In this document: one piece after another, positions 1-9,355 of the stretch
How the letters are laid out: each line of letters opens with the position of its first letter
How positions within the stretch are numbered: the first letter of the stretch is position 1
Source of the DNA: DAOUJW01 sp965218945
GTDB taxonomy: Bacteria > Chloroflexota > Dehalococcoidia > Lucifugimonadales > UBA2985
Reading direction: 5' to 3'
Assembly: GCA_965218945.1 (NCBI GenBank)
Contig: OZ244718.1
Coordinates: forward strand, 1,736,001-1,800,000
DNA: 64,000 nt
Position numbers and translations under genes: made by a program
The notes under the pieces: generated by a model
The model's database searches: none
What the model was told of the DNA's origin: nothing
What the model saw: the letters and a program-made list of their open reading frames with translations, nothing else

Positions 1-1
1 C

Positions 2-1834
2 GACCTGGAGACCCTGATCGACACCTCGCCGGTGGGCGTCCTGGTGTTCGACGCGAAGACGGGCGGAGTGACGTCGGTCAACCGGGAGGCCAGGAGGATC
101 GTCAGCGGCCTGCACATGCCCGATGGCTCTGCGGAGCAGCTCCTCAACATGCTGACCTTCCGGCGGGCCGACGGGCGGGAGGTCTCCCTGGAGGAGTTCC
201 CCCTGGCCCAGGCGCTGAGCACGGGCGAGACGGTGCGCGCCGAGGAGATCGTCATCGAGGTCCCCGACGGGGGGAGCGTCACCACCCTGGTCAACGCCAC
301 GCCCATCCGCTCGGAGGGGGGCGAGGTCGTTTCAGTGGTCGTCACCCTACAGGACATGACGCCGCTGGAGGAGCTGGAGCGGCTGCGGGCCGAGTTCCTG
401 GGCATGGTGAGCCACGAACTGCGGACGCCGCTGGCCGCCATCAAGGGCTCCGCCGCCACGCTGACGGAGGCGGCGTCCGACCTGGACCCCGCCGAGATGC
501 TCCAGTTCTTCCGCATCATCGGCGAGCAGTCCGACCACATGCGCGACCTGATCGGCGACCTGCTCGACGTGGCGCGCATCGAGACGGGCGATCTGCCGGT
601 CGCCCCAGTGGCTGCGGATGTGGCGAGCCTGGTGGACGAGGCCAGGAGCAGGTTCCAGAGCGGAGGGGGCAGGAACAACCTCCGCATCGACCTCTCGCCG
701 GAGTTGCCGCTGGTCATGGCGGACGGGCGGCGCATCATCCAGGTGCTGAACAACCTGCTCTCCAACGCGGCCCGGCACTCCCACGAGGCGTCGGCCATCG
801 GGGTGGCCGCCGTGCGTGAGGGCTACCACGTGGCCGTCTCCGTCACGGACGAGGGCCTGGGGATAGCCGCCGAGCGGCTGCCGCACCTGTTCCGGAAGTT
901 CTCCCGGCTGGAGGGCGAGGACCGGGGACGGGACATCGCGGGGTCGGGCCTGGGCCTCGCCATCTGCAAGGGGATCGTGGAGGCCCACGGGGGCCGGATA
1001 TGGGCCGAGAGCGACGGGCCGGGCCTGGGGGCGCGGTTCACCTTCACCATTCCGGTGGCCGGGGTCGCCGCTATCGGGGCCGCCAATCTCCTGGTGCGCT
1101 CCAGCCGGGTGGAGAGGGAGCGGACGCGCATCCTCGCGGTGGACGACGACCCGCAGACGCTCAGGCACGTCCGGGACGCGCTCACGAATGCGGGCTACGT
1201 CCCTGTTGTGACCGGAGACCCGGAGGAGGCGCTCAGCCTGGTGGAGGCGAACGACCCCCACCTGGTGCTGCTGGACCTGATGCTGCCTGGGACCGACGGC
1301 ATCGAGCTGATGCGGGGCATCCTCGACATGGCGGACGTGCCGGTCATCTTCCTGTCAGCCTACGGCCAGGAAGAGACCATCGCCAGGGCCTTCGAGAAGG
1401 GGGCCGACGATTACGTGGTCAAGCCTTTTTCGCCGACGGAGCTTGTGGCGAGGATCAAGGCGGCCCTGCGCAAGCGGGAAGCGCCCGAATGGGCCGAGCC
1501 GTCGGAACCCTTCGTGCTGGGGGAACTGACCGTCGACTACGCCGAGCGCCGCGTGACGCTGGCCGGGCGTCCCGTGCAGCTGACCGCCATCGAGTACGGG
1601 CTGCTCTTCGAGCTTTCGGTCAACGCCGGTCGCGTGTTGACCTACGACCGGCTGCTGCGACGGGTCTGGGGCCTGCGGAGCTCCGGCGACTCGCGGCGGG
1701 TGCGCACCGCCGCCAAGCAGCTCCGCCGCAAGCTGGGCGACGACGCCAACAACCCCACCTACATCCTCAACGAGCCGCGCGTCGGCTACCGGATGGCGAA
1801 GGGTGATGCGACGGGACCTGAGACGGGGCCGTGA
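2..1834 (+). CDS. PAS-histidine kinase-receiver-winged helix fusion (5' end outside window)
   Basis: One chain carries a complete two-component pathway. The frame is open from base 2, so the N-terminus is missing. Counting from the GTG at 32: PAS-like sensor to about residue 115, HisKA box SHELRTPL with H near 128, HATPase_c boxes (NNLLSNAARHS, DEGLGIA, GSGLGLAI), a receiver domain with VDDD and phospho-acceptor LLDLMLP (D near 415) and KPFS, then an OmpR/PhoB-type winged helix with RVGYRM at the end. It probably senses a signal in the cytoplasm and passes phosphate to its own receiver to control transcription. Kinase and DNA-binding regulator are normally separate proteins. No transmembrane segment lies in the visible part; one could lie upstream. 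Confidence 0.93.
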   Translation, partial: DLETLIDTSPVGVLVFDAKTGGVTSVNREARRIVSGLHMPDGSAEQLLNMLTFRRADGREVSLEEFPLAQALSTGETVRAEEIVIEVPDGGSVTTLVNATPIRSEGGEVVSVVVTLQDMTPLEELERLRAEFLGMVSHELRTPLAAIKGSAATLTEAASDLDPAEMLQFFRIIGEQSDHMRDLIGDLLDVARIETGDLPVAPVAADVASLVDEARSRFQSGGGRNNLRIDLSPELPLVMADGRRIIQVLNNLLSNAARHSHEASAIGVAAVREGYHVAVSVTDEGLGIAAERLPHLFRKFSRLEGEDRGRDIAGSGLGLAICKGIVEAHGGRIWAESDGPGLGARFTFTIPVAGVAAIGAANLLVRSSRVERERTRILAVDDDPQTLRHVRDALTNAGYVPVVTGDPEEALSLVEANDPHLVLLDLMLPGTDGIELMRGILDMADVPVIFLSAYGQEETIARAFEKGADDYVVKPFSPTELVARIKAALRKREAPEWAEPSEPFVLGELTVDYAERRVTLAGRPVQLTAIEYGLLFELSVNAGRVLTYDRLLRRVWGLRSSGDSRRVRTAAKQLRRKLGDDANNPTYILNEPRVGYRMAKGDATGPETGP

Positions 1835-2113
1835 CCTTCAAGGACTACACTGGCAATGTCGGGTCTGTCGGACTCTCGCCTTGTGGGGAGCGCCCAGCGA
1901 AACCGCCGTTACCGTCTTGTCTTCGCGGGGGCGCAGCAGCAATAATAGGGGCTGTAATGCCCTCGCGCCCGCTGGTGGAGTGTGGCGTGGCCGCCCACGA
2001 CAGATATGGAAGAGCCTCCAACCCTGGCGGGCCGGAGGCTCGTGGGCCAAGCCGGGGCTCCCAACCTGCTCCTTATATAAGGACCTCCCAGCGAAAAGCA
2101 ACCGTCTTGAAAG
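1835..2113. other. intergenic, no gene recognised
   Basis: No convincing gene. It contains a 12-bp perfect palindrome CCTTATATAAGG at 2071-2082 and a 7-bp inverted repeat GTCTTGA/TCAAGAC (2104-2120) that overlaps the stop codon of the adjacent transposase remnant. This stretch is probably the outer flank of the decayed insertion sequence. Confidence 0.5.
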
Positions 2114-2353
2114 TCAAGACGCAGGTGTGATCGGATCCCAATGTTTCCCTGTTTTCGCCATGCTGTTGAGCATGATCAGCAACTTCCGCATACAGGCGGT
2201 GAGAGCCAGTTTCTTAGGCTTCCCAGCCGCCAGAAGCCGCTGGTAGAACTGTCGAATGACTGGGTTTCGGCGTGCCGCCACCAAGGCTCCCATGTACAGC
2301 ACGGCCCGCACTCGGGCCCGTCCGCCCCAGGTAGTACGCCTCCCTCGGCGGTT
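2114..2353 (-). pseudogene. IS110/IS1111-family transposase, C-terminal remnant
   Basis: About 80 codons survive. The read-through peptide contains RRTTWGGRARVRAVLYMGAL, NPVIRQFYQRLL and GKPKKLALTACMRKLL, the hallmark C-terminal part (transposase_20 region) of IS110/IS1111 transposases. Going upstream on the minus strand the frame closes at a stop at 2354-2356, so the N-terminal DEDD catalytic domain, about 250 residues, is absent. It is a dead fragment marking past insertion next to the defence-like island. A GTG at 2311 could start a 65-codon ORF, but it would not give a functional enzyme. Confidence 0.85.
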
Positions 2354-2796
2354 TCACTGGCGTCGACCTGGCGAATGGGCACCCTCGTGGTGATGCTCAT
2401 GGCGGGTCTACTGATCGCGGCGGTGGGCATGGTGACCTATTTCTCGCAGCAGGCGGTGCGCGAGTTCTGGGCGCATGGACGTCGGCTGTGGGCGTTCAAG
2501 AACCGAACCGCGTAGGAGTGTCGATGGACCGGGGCGGTCGGGGCCGGAGTTTCGCAATTTACTCTTAATGTGTAGACGCCATTGACGGCAAGACCTCTGT
2601 TGCGCTACCGTAATCGACCAATGACCAAACCGTCGACCCGTAGATTGATGCCGGATTTTTCCTTCCGACGCCAAACTAGGGAGCGATTCCAGCAGGTCTT
2701 TGGTCACGTCACATCATCCAGGTCTTCATCGCCGACGTGTCAGAAGCGGCCTGCACTCAAAACCGCATACTGACGGTTTCAATTTTAGGTTAACGA
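2354..2796. other. intergenic before the SIR2 island
   Basis: No firm gene. A plus-strand frame ending at 2515 encodes a hydrophobic stretch (TLVVMLMAGLLIAAVGMVTY) that could be the tail of a truncated membrane protein, but it has no credible start. From about 2550 the composition becomes AT-richer, matching the following three genes. The upstream region of the SIR2 gene probably holds its promoter, but no clear -35/-10 pair can be assigned. Confidence 0.4.
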
Positions 2797-3903
2797 ATGA
2801 ACGGTGCAGCAGGCAAGGCAGTAGTATACCTAATCGGGGCCGGAGCTTCGCACGGGTCTGTAAAGCAGGCCCGCAGCGATCATGGGATTTTGATGCGCGA
2901 TTTAGGGTTGGCACTCAGCGAGAGGCTCCAACAAGTTATACACTTGGATTTCCCGAACAACCGTGCGTTGATGGATTTGGCCAACGCTGTAATCAACGAG
3001 AACACGGACTTCGAGCACGTGATCACTTTCTTGGATGACTCTCCGTCAAAGGTCCATCGACAGTTTGCTGACAAAATGAGGACGATATTCCAGGAAGTAC
3101 TCGCTGAGCGTTTGAATTTGATCCGGCAGGAACTCGGGGAGGATCCTGTTGATCTGTATACAGCCTTGTTCGATATGTACGAGGTGCCAGGTTGCTCGGA
3201 AGACCTAGTCGGCATCATGACGCTCAACTACGATGAATACATAGAGAAAGCCGCAGAAAAAGTACTCGGGAGGTCAGTAGATTTCGGGTTCAATTTGCAA
3301 GGGATTCAGCTATCCGTAGATAGCAGGCGGCGGCTATTGAAATTACACGGGTCGTTTGGTTGGGAGGATACTTGGCCCGCGGTGGTCGGCCAAGGAGAAC
3401 GTCCTCTTTGGATCCCCCCAGGGATCCAAAAAGCGAAACAAGGGTATCCGTTCAATGTCTTATGGGGTCTGGCTAGAGAGATGCTGTCTTGCGACGTGCT
3501 GCGGATCGTCGGTTGCAAATTGGGGCCAAATGATTGGGATCTCGTCTCTCTGTTATTCACCTCTAGACACGTCAATGACCAGTATCTGCCTTACCAAATC
3601 GAGATCATTGACTCCCCGGGTAATGCGCATAGGCTCAAGCAGCAATTCCCGTACCTTGAGGTACGATCAATCCTAGAAATCGAAGAGATCGGAAAACAAA
3701 TCGTGGGTGAACTCATTCAGGGCGAGCCCACGGCTTTTGACGATTTGCCCCACGACCAACGAGAGTGGTTAATCAGCGATGAGGGTCCATCGGCCAATTG
3801 GTTTGCCATGTGGTTGGAGCAGATGGCCGAACAAATGGTGACCGATTTAGGTTCTGTGGGTACTGAAACGGGTCATTTTGAGCGTTTGCTGCAGAGGGGG
3901 TAG
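2797..3903 (+). CDS. SIR2-like (NAD-binding) protein
   Basis: 368 residues. SIR2-like fold motifs appear in order: GAGASHG near residue 14 (NAD-binding loop), TLNYDEYIEKA near 143, LLKLHGSFGW near 181 and GCKLGPND near 239. This pattern is typical of SIR2-family NADases of phage-defence systems (DSR, Thoeris ThsA, Argonaute-associated SIR2) rather than of zinc-binding deacetylase sirtuins; no CxxC zinc pairs are present. By family knowledge such proteins deplete NAD+ on infection. The ATG at 2797 has only a weak Shine-Dalgarno. One base separates its stop from the next gene, so co-translation is likely. GC content is visibly below that of the flanking genes, which suggests transfer. Activity is inferred. 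Confidence 0.82.
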   Translation: MNGAAGKAVVYLIGAGASHGSVKQARSDHGILMRDLGLALSERLQQVIHLDFPNNRALMDLANAVINENTDFEHVITFLDDSPSKVHRQFADKMRTIFQEVLAERLNLIRQELGEDPVDLYTALFDMYEVPGCSEDLVGIMTLNYDEYIEKAAEKVLGRSVDFGFNLQGIQLSVDSRRRLLKLHGSFGWEDTWPAVVGQGERPLWIPPGIQKAKQGYPFNVLWGLAREMLSCDVLRIVGCKLGPNDWDLVSLLFTSRHVNDQYLPYQIEIIDSPGNAHRLKQQFPYLEVRSILEIEEIGKQIVGELIQGEPTAFDDLPHDQREWLISDEGPSANWFAMWLEQMAEQMVTDLGSVGTETGHFERLLQRG

Positions 3904-3904
3904 C

Positions 3905-5080
3905 ATGCACAAAACTATATTTCCATGGTCCGTGAAGACGCTCAGCGAACAATTTCAGCAGATTGAGTTTCCAGATTACCAGAGAGAGCCCAACATTTGG
4001 GCTCTCTCTGAGAAACGACGGCTTATCGATTCAATGATTCGCGAATTCGATATAGCATCCCTGTATTTTTACCAACACGAGAACGGCGTATTGGATTGCG
4101 TAGATGGCCGTCAGAGAATCGGAACGATCATGGCATTCCTGGGCATAAACCCGGACGACGCTGATAACAAATTTGCACTTCGCCTATCCAATGAATTTTC
4201 CGACGATGAACACCCGCCCGAAATTGCGGATTTCGATCGCAAAACTTTCGATGAAATAAGAAAAACAGGCGACAAAGGGAACCCTCATGCAAAATCGTTC
4301 GTAAACCAACTGCTAGATTATCAACTCTCCGTAGTGCAGTTGTCCGGGAGCCGCTTACCAGAGGAGTTTAACCTACAGTTCACGCGTTTGAACTTGGGAA
4401 CCATACTGAATTCAGGTGAGCGGCTGAACGCGATGGTCGGCGATATGCGCAACGAATGTTTTGATGCTGATGGCTTAGGCAAACACACATTTCTGGGCGC
4501 CACGGACATACCGGTCAGGCGTTTCGCTCGGGAACAGGTCGCCGCTCAGATTTTGGCTCAAGTGTTCTCACTGCAGGAAACGGACGAGTACCGCCGTACT
4601 AGGCACTTCGACTTGCAAAACTTTTTCAAGCAGCATCGAAGCTTGGGTGATGAACAACGAGCGTTGATCAAGCAGGTTCACGATGTGCTGGATCTCCTCG
4701 ACGCTCCGTTTCATGAGTCGAGGGCCCTCAGGAATAGAGCTGTGACCGTGTCAACCGTTTTGTTGGCCTGGAAGGTCCAAATTGGAGACCAATTACAGGC
4801 AGAGCGGCTCAAGGACTTCATCGAAGAATTCCAATTCAGGTTGAGGTGGCAAATTAAACTTGGGTTGGATATGGACCATGAATACCGACATCTCGTCGAT
4901 TTTCAGCGCCAAATTACGCAAGCCTCATCCGAGAAGCCAGCGCATACTCGGCGCGCTTCCAGATTAGAGGAAGACTACGCTCTTTGGAGCGAACGAGGAG
5001 AATTGACAGGAGATTCGGAATGGAAAGTCGCCCACCCGGGTCGAGATCCGAGCCAGGAATCCCGTGCCGCGGCGGACTGA
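3905..5080 (+). CDS. DUF262 (GmrS/ParB-like) domain protein
   Basis: 391 residues from the ATG at 3905, chosen because AGAGGGGG lies just upstream; an ATG at 3878 would overlap the SIR2 gene. The N-terminus matches DUF262: FPDYQREPNIW near residue 20, then VDGRQRIGTI near 67 (DGxQR motif, ParB-like NTPase fold). DUF262 is the GmrS half of type IV GmrSD nucleases and the N-terminal part of SspE and BrxU. No DUF1524 HNH nuclease (H..N..H) is visible in the helical C-terminal half, so this is a stand-alone DUF262 protein. Next to SIR2 and a methyltransferase it may be the sensor or NTPase of a multi-gene defence module; that role is inferred. Confidence 0.8.
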   Translation: MHKTIFPWSVKTLSEQFQQIEFPDYQREPNIWALSEKRRLIDSMIREFDIASLYFYQHENGVLDCVDGRQRIGTIMAFLGINPDDADNKFALRLSNEFSDDEHPPEIADFDRKTFDEIRKTGDKGNPHAKSFVNQLLDYQLSVVQLSGSRLPEEFNLQFTRLNLGTILNSGERLNAMVGDMRNECFDADGLGKHTFLGATDIPVRRFAREQVAAQILAQVFSLQETDEYRRTRHFDLQNFFKQHRSLGDEQRALIKQVHDVLDLLDAPFHESRALRNRAVTVSTVLLAWKVQIGDQLQAERLKDFIEEFQFRLRWQIKLGLDMDHEYRHLVDFQRQITQASSEKPAHTRRASRLEEDYALWSERGELTGDSEWKVAHPGRDPSQESRAAAD

Positions 5081-5263
5081 TCTCCAGCACTCAGTGACAA
5101 ACGGCGTTTGACGGTAGATTCGCTGAACACCGGGTAAATTGCACCGGATGTTTTCAGTTATTCGAGCTAATCGTCACGATTCGTGCTCTCAAATTGGACA
5201 AGCTAACGGCGTGGCAAGGCCGATAAACAGTCCTAGCCAATGCTGGGTGCCTGAAAGTTAACC

Positions 5264-6697
5264 ATGGAAGATCCGTGTGTGGCGATGTCCGCAATTGATA
5301 AAATCACCGAAGATATACAGTTGGCGGAGCGGTCAAGCTATCAGACTCATCGACGTGCGTTTAGCGTCAATCACGACTTGCGCCGCAATTTTGTGAGCTA
5401 TCAGCGCGACAAAGCGGCACCAGTTTCGCGCTGGTGCAGGTACAAGGAAGCTTTCTCCGCCGATTTTGTCCGTTACGTCATTGGTAGATTAGACGTCAAA
5501 CAAGGTCGCATCGTGGACCCATTCGCCGGCTCCGGCACCGCGTTGTTTACATCTGCCGCCTTGGGGTTAAACTCCATCGGCATAGAATTGATGCCGAACG
5601 CGATGGAAATTATCGAAGTACGCAAATCGATATCAAGTTTGAATCCTCGGGAAATAGCCCTTAAACTTGACAGGTTTGCGCACGACCGAAGATGGAAGTT
5701 GGACGGCCCTTCCATACCATTCAATCACCTCGTCATTACGCGAGGTGCTTTCCCGTCAGAAGTCGAGCACCAACTGGGCCGCTTTCGTCACGAAGTTGCC
5801 CAAGTTTCCGACCCGCGTCTCCGACGCTTATTGAGTTTCGCCGCGATGTGCGTGCTGGAGGACATTAGCTACACCAGCAAGGACGGGCAATACTTGAGAT
5901 GGGATTCGAGGGCACCAGAACGACGTGCCCGCAACACTGGATTTCGCAAACGTGCAGTATTGAGTTTTACGAGTGCGATATGCCAGAAACTCCGCCAAAT
6001 CTCTGAGGATCTACAAGATCCGACCGTTTTGTCGGATCACCTCACCCGGTCGTCGCCCAGCGGTCAAATCTCAGTCATCCCAGGTTCCGCGTTGGATGTT
6101 TTGCCTGATATGGATTCGCTATCAGCCGACGCCGTGATCACTTCGCCTCCGTATTGCAACAGGTACGATTACACTCGTACCTACGCACTGGAACTTGCTA
6201 TGTTGGGAATACGCGAGGACGAGCTAAAACGACTCAGGCAATCGATGTTGAGTTGCACCGTCGAAAACAAAGAGAAGTCGCACCTGCGTGAGAGAGAAGG
6301 TCAAGAGTTTCGCCGTGCCGTTAGGGCTTTCGAACGTCAAGATGTATTGGGGTTGATCCTGTCATTCCTTCAAGTTTGCCGATCAGCGAACCTCCTCAAC
6401 AATAACGGTATCGTGGCGATGCTGAACAATTATTTTAAGGAAATGTCGTTAATCATTTTCCAATGTGCTCGTATCTTGAAACCAGGTTCCCCGCTGATAA
6501 TGGTGAACGACAATGTACGTTATCAAGGTGTCCACATCCCAGTAGACCTAATTTTGGCGGATATTGCGCTGGAAGCCGGATTCGAAGTCGAGCATATTTG
6601 GTTGTTACCTGTAGGAAAAGGTAGTAGCAGTCAACAGACCATTGCCCATGGTCGCGAAACGGTTCGCAAGTGTGTGTACGTTTGGAGAATGCGTTGA
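5264..6697 (+). CDS. amino-DNA-methyltransferase (SPPY type)
   Basis: 477 residues. Motif I DPFAGSGT near residue 85 binds S-adenosylmethionine and the catalytic TSPPYCNRYDY lies near 293; SPPY is typical of N4-cytosine and some N6-adenine methylases. About 200 residues separate motif I from motif IV and may hold the target-recognition region, an alpha-like order. No nuclease domain is fused and no restriction endonuclease gene is adjacent. It follows the DUF262 gene after 183 bp, on the same strand and with the same lower GC. It may protect self DNA from the SIR2/DUF262 system or be a separate modification enzyme. The ATG at 5264 is used; ATG 5285 is an alternative. Confidence 0.85.
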   Translation: MEDPCVAMSAIDKITEDIQLAERSSYQTHRRAFSVNHDLRRNFVSYQRDKAAPVSRWCRYKEAFSADFVRYVIGRLDVKQGRIVDPFAGSGTALFTSAALGLNSIGIELMPNAMEIIEVRKSISSLNPREIALKLDRFAHDRRWKLDGPSIPFNHLVITRGAFPSEVEHQLGRFRHEVAQVSDPRLRRLLSFAAMCVLEDISYTSKDGQYLRWDSRAPERRARNTGFRKRAVLSFTSAICQKLRQISEDLQDPTVLSDHLTRSSPSGQISVIPGSALDVLPDMDSLSADAVITSPPYCNRYDYTRTYALELAMLGIREDELKRLRQSMLSCTVENKEKSHLREREGQEFRRAVRAFERQDVLGLILSFLQVCRSANLLNNNGIVAMLNNYFKEMSLIIFQCARILKPGSPLIMVNDNVRYQGVHIPVDLILADIALEAGFEVEHIWLLPVGKGSSSQQTIAHGRETVRKCVYVWRMR

Positions 6698-6866
6698 CCC
6701 TCAGACTTTCCTCTGCTGGCCAACAGTGTCGGGACGCTGTCCAAGACGCACCGAATACACCCCTACGACCTATTACTCGGTCAAACTTGAATTGGCATAT
6801 GAAGACTGAAATGGGATAAGGTTGTTACGCTGACCGTCAAACTGAAGTAGGGGAGGTGCGGCAGCC

Positions 6867-7205
6867 ATGGCTCGGGAGAAATTTGCGGTACAATTGTCGG
6901 AGGAAGATTGGAACCAACTGGACCTTCCCGAAGGAGTCCTGGTGGAACTGAATATCCAGACGCTCGATGCCCCAGGCCGGATGCGCCGACGGACGGCCCC
7001 GATTAGGAAGAAGACGCCGGGCCGTTGCGGGGCCTGCGGGACTAGCACGGACGCTAGGTATCATGCCCAATTCAACCGCGACCCCAGGCGGTTGCGAAAC
7101 TCGTCCATATCCCACAGCATGGAGCAGACGATTTTAGAGTCGAAGGCGGCGTCCAGTCTTGCTGCCACCGATGGAGTCAGACCATTAGGTTTTCAGGGAT
7201 GTTAG
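6867..7205 (+). CDS. small hypothetical protein, possibly a broken gene
   Basis: 112 codons preceded by a strong AGGGGAGGTG ribosome-binding site. The first 35 residues (MAREKFAVQLSEEDWNQLDL) look like a genuine N-terminus, possibly of a transposase or DNA-binding protein. The remainder is basic, contains a CxxC (RCGAC) and becomes low in recognisable structure after about residue 65. No family assigned. It could be a small real gene or the 5' remnant of a decayed one. Confidence 0.4.
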   Translation: MAREKFAVQLSEEDWNQLDLPEGVLVELNIQTLDAPGRMRRRTAPIRKKTPGRCGACGTSTDARYHAQFNRDPRRLRNSSISHSMEQTILESKAASSLAATDGVRPLGFQGC

Positions 7206-7397
7206 ACGTAGGCTTACGGTTGCGCTGAACTTGGCAGCGTGGCCGGACTGTTCTTTACAGAGCTAACTCCCACCGGAAAGTTCGCAATACAGTACACTTA
7301 GGCCCACCAAACTTGACGATAGACAGAACCATCTTTGAGATGTGGCTGGGCCTGGACGGCTCGCCAAAGTCTGCTACTGCGCGATCATAACAAGGGC
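7206..7397. other. intergenic boundary between island and host genes
   Basis: No gene or clear signal seen. Composition shifts back to GC-rich towards 7340, so this stretch probably contains the right edge of the transferred island. No direct repeat suitable as an attachment site was recognised. Confidence 0.35.
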
Positions 7398-7436
7398 GGC
7401 ATGGGCGGCTTTCGGGGAAACGTCGCCGTCCATGCC
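7398..7436 (-). terminator. hairpin after the response regulator
   Basis: Inverted repeat with arms GGCATGGGCGGC and GCCGTCCATGCC (outer seven pairs perfect), placed directly after the stop codon at 7438-7440. Followed on the minus strand by a moderately T-rich tract, it is likely the terminator of the two-component operon. Confidence 0.55.
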
Positions 7437-7437
7437 G

Positions 7438-8094
7438 TCAGTCATCCAGCAGACCGTTCCGCACGGCCCAGACCACGATCTCCTGCTTCGTGCCAAGACC
7501 CAGCTTGGTCTGTATGCTATAGAGGCCGTTCCGGATGGTCACCGGCTTGACTCCCCTGGCCTCCGCAATCGCGCTGTATGACATGCCCCGGCAGAACGAC
7601 ACGAGCATCTCCTTCTCCCTCTCCGTCAGATCGTCCTGCTCCTCCTCCGCCTTCGCCCCCCTTCGTATCCTGGCGAACACCCGCCTCACCACGTCGGGAG
7701 GCACCGGCATCTCACCCGCAGCCACGAGCTTCAGCGTGCTCAGGAGCCGGTCCATCCCGGACAACTTCTGAAGGTAGCCGGTGGCTCCTGCGGCCACCGC
7801 CTCTATCACGGCGGCCTCCTCCGTCGAGGCGGTCAGCATGACCACCCGCACGCCGGGCGCAGCCTCCATGATCTCCCGGCACGCCTCCACCCCGTCCTTC
7901 TTTGGCATCATGACGTCCATGACGATAACGTCGGGCGACAGCTCGGAGGCCGCCTTCACCGCCTCCACTCCGTCCCTGGCCGAGCCCACCACCTCGAACT
8001 CCTCGGAATCCTTCAGCATCGACTCAAGCCCTTCCCGCATGATCGAATGGTCGTCGGCGAGCAGCACCCTTATGCGGCGAGACTCTGTTGACAA
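7438..8094 (-). CDS. NarL/FixJ-family response regulator
   Basis: 218 residues. Receiver domain: acidic pair in LLADDHS, phospho-acceptor VIVMDVMMP (D60) and conserved Lys in YLQKLSG. LuxR-type helix-turn-helix at about 150-212 (DLTEREKEML ... SAIAEARGVKPVTIRN). It should bind DNA after phosphorylation by the adjacent kinase. The TTG at 8094 is the start: AGGAGG sits 8 bp upstream and the kinase stop codon lies one base before it, so the two genes are translationally coupled. The target regulon is not visible; the giant surface-protein gene on the other side of the kinase is a candidate by position only. Confidence 0.93.
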   Translation of the reverse strand: MSTESRRIRVLLADDHSIMREGLESMLKDSEEFEVVGSARDGVEAVKAASELSPDVIVMDVMMPKKDGVEACREIMEAAPGVRVVMLTASTEEAAVIEAVAAGATGYLQKLSGMDRLLSTLKLVAAGEMPVPPDVVRRVFARIRRGAKAEEEQDDLTEREKEMLVSFCRGMSYSAIAEARGVKPVTIRNGLYSIQTKLGLGTKQEIVVWAVRNGLLDD

Positions 8095-8095
8095 T

Positions 8096-9355
8096 CTATC
8101 CCTCCTGTCCTCTGCGGCCCAACGGCATCACGCAGGTGACGCTCGCGCCCCCGTCCGGTCCCCTGGGCTCGACGACAAGGCGCCCGCCCAGACGCTCGGC
8201 ATCCGCCCGCATGTTCGCGAAGCCGTGGCCGCGTTCCTCGTAGTCGTCGGGAAGTCCCGCCCCGTCGTCCGACACCGATAGCCTGAGCTCATGCTCCCCG
8301 AAGTCGAGCCCGACCAGCACCCTGCTCGCCCCGGCATGGCGGAAGGCGTTGGCGAGCGCGTTGTGCGCTATGGTGAACAGCACGGTCTTGGCCTCCATCG
8401 AAAGAGGTGGCTCCATCCCGTTCTGCGTCAGCTCCGCCGCCACTGACGTGACGGAGGCGAACGCCGCAACGTGCGAGCCCAGGGTCCTGCCCAGATCACT
8501 GCCCTCGAATATGCTGCCCATGTCTATCGGGTGTCTCAGCTGCCAGATGGCGGTCTTGGACAGCCGTGAGGTCGCTTCGAGCCGGGCGGCGAGCTCCTCG
8601 TTGGAGTCTCCGGCCAGCTTCCTGGCGGCGTCGATGCCCAGGCCGATCATGTACGCCGACTGCGCCGTCGTGTCGTGAATGGCCTGGGAGAGCTCGATGC
8701 GTTCCTGCTGCAACCGGCGCTCCCCCTCCACCGCGGTCTGCCTCCTGACGCGTTCGAAGCGGGCGATGAGACTGACGCACAACACCAGGGCGTACATCGC
8801 CGCCAGCCTGACCACCAGCTCCTTTCCATCGTCCGCGATGAGGTTGAGAGGGGGACTGACCGTCAGGACTGCGACGGCATAGACGACGGCGGTCATCGTC
8901 GTCCAAGCCAACCCGAGCCACAGCGACGGGAAGACCACGACGAACAGCGCAAGGGCCGGGTAGTAGGCCACGAACACGAAGCCCTCCTCGAACCCGCCCT
9001 GGAAGACGACCCCGGTCGTGGCCAGGACTATGTCCATGGCGCTGAGGAGGAGCAGCCAGCGCCAGGTAACGGGTCTGCCCGTCACGAGCCGGTAGTGCAC
9101 CAGGCCGTTGAGCGCAACCAGCAGCACCAGCAGGAGCGGGAACTCGAAGTTGTCGGGAAACCAGAAACGAAAGCGGTAGGCAAACTGGAACAGCGTGACG
9201 AACGAGATGAACCAGCGGCCCCACACCGAGACCCCTGCGGCGTACCGTACCGTGTCGGCGTCGAGCCCATTGAGCGTCCAGCCGCCCGTCCGAAAGACGC
9301 CGGCTGCCGCCCTGATTGGATGAAGGCCCCGGCTCTGGCGGGTTGCCTGAGACAT
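8096..9355 (-). CDS. membrane sensor histidine kinase (HisKA_3 type)
   Basis: 419 residues. The N-terminal ~200 residues hold about five or six hydrophobic segments (PLLLVLLVALNGL, LFVVVFPSLWLGL, AAMYALVLCVSLIA), so sensing is probably within the membrane. A HisKA_3 dimerisation region follows with QAIHDTTAQ (His near 227), then HATPase_c with NALANAFRHA and VSDDGAGLPDDYEERGHGFANM. It partners the NarL-type regulator downstream. ATG at 9355 with GGGGAGGAG almost abutting it. Signal unknown. Confidence 0.92.
   Translation of the reverse strand: MSQATRQSRGLHPIRAAAGVFRTGGWTLNGLDADTVRYAAGVSVWGRWFISFVTLFQFAYRFRFWFPDNFEFPLLLVLLVALNGLVHYRLVTGRPVTWRWLLLLSAMDIVLATTGVVFQGGFEEGFVFVAYYPALALFVVVFPSLWLGLAWTTMTAVVYAVAVLTVSPPLNLIADDGKELVVRLAAMYALVLCVSLIARFERVRRQTAVEGERRLQQERIELSQAIHDTTAQSAYMIGLGIDAARKLAGDSNEELAARLEATSRLSKTAIWQLRHPIDMGSIFEGSDLGRTLGSHVAAFASVTSVAAELTQNGMEPPLSMEAKTVLFTIAHNALANAFRHAGASRVLVGLDFGEHELRLSVSDDGAGLPDDYEERGHGFANMRADAERLGGRLVVEPRGPDGGASVTCVMPLGRRGQEG

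Noticed and set aside
3905..5080. GmrSD type IV restriction enzyme
   Set aside because: The DUF262 half is present but no DUF1524/HNH nuclease motif can be found in the C-terminal part or in adjacent genes.
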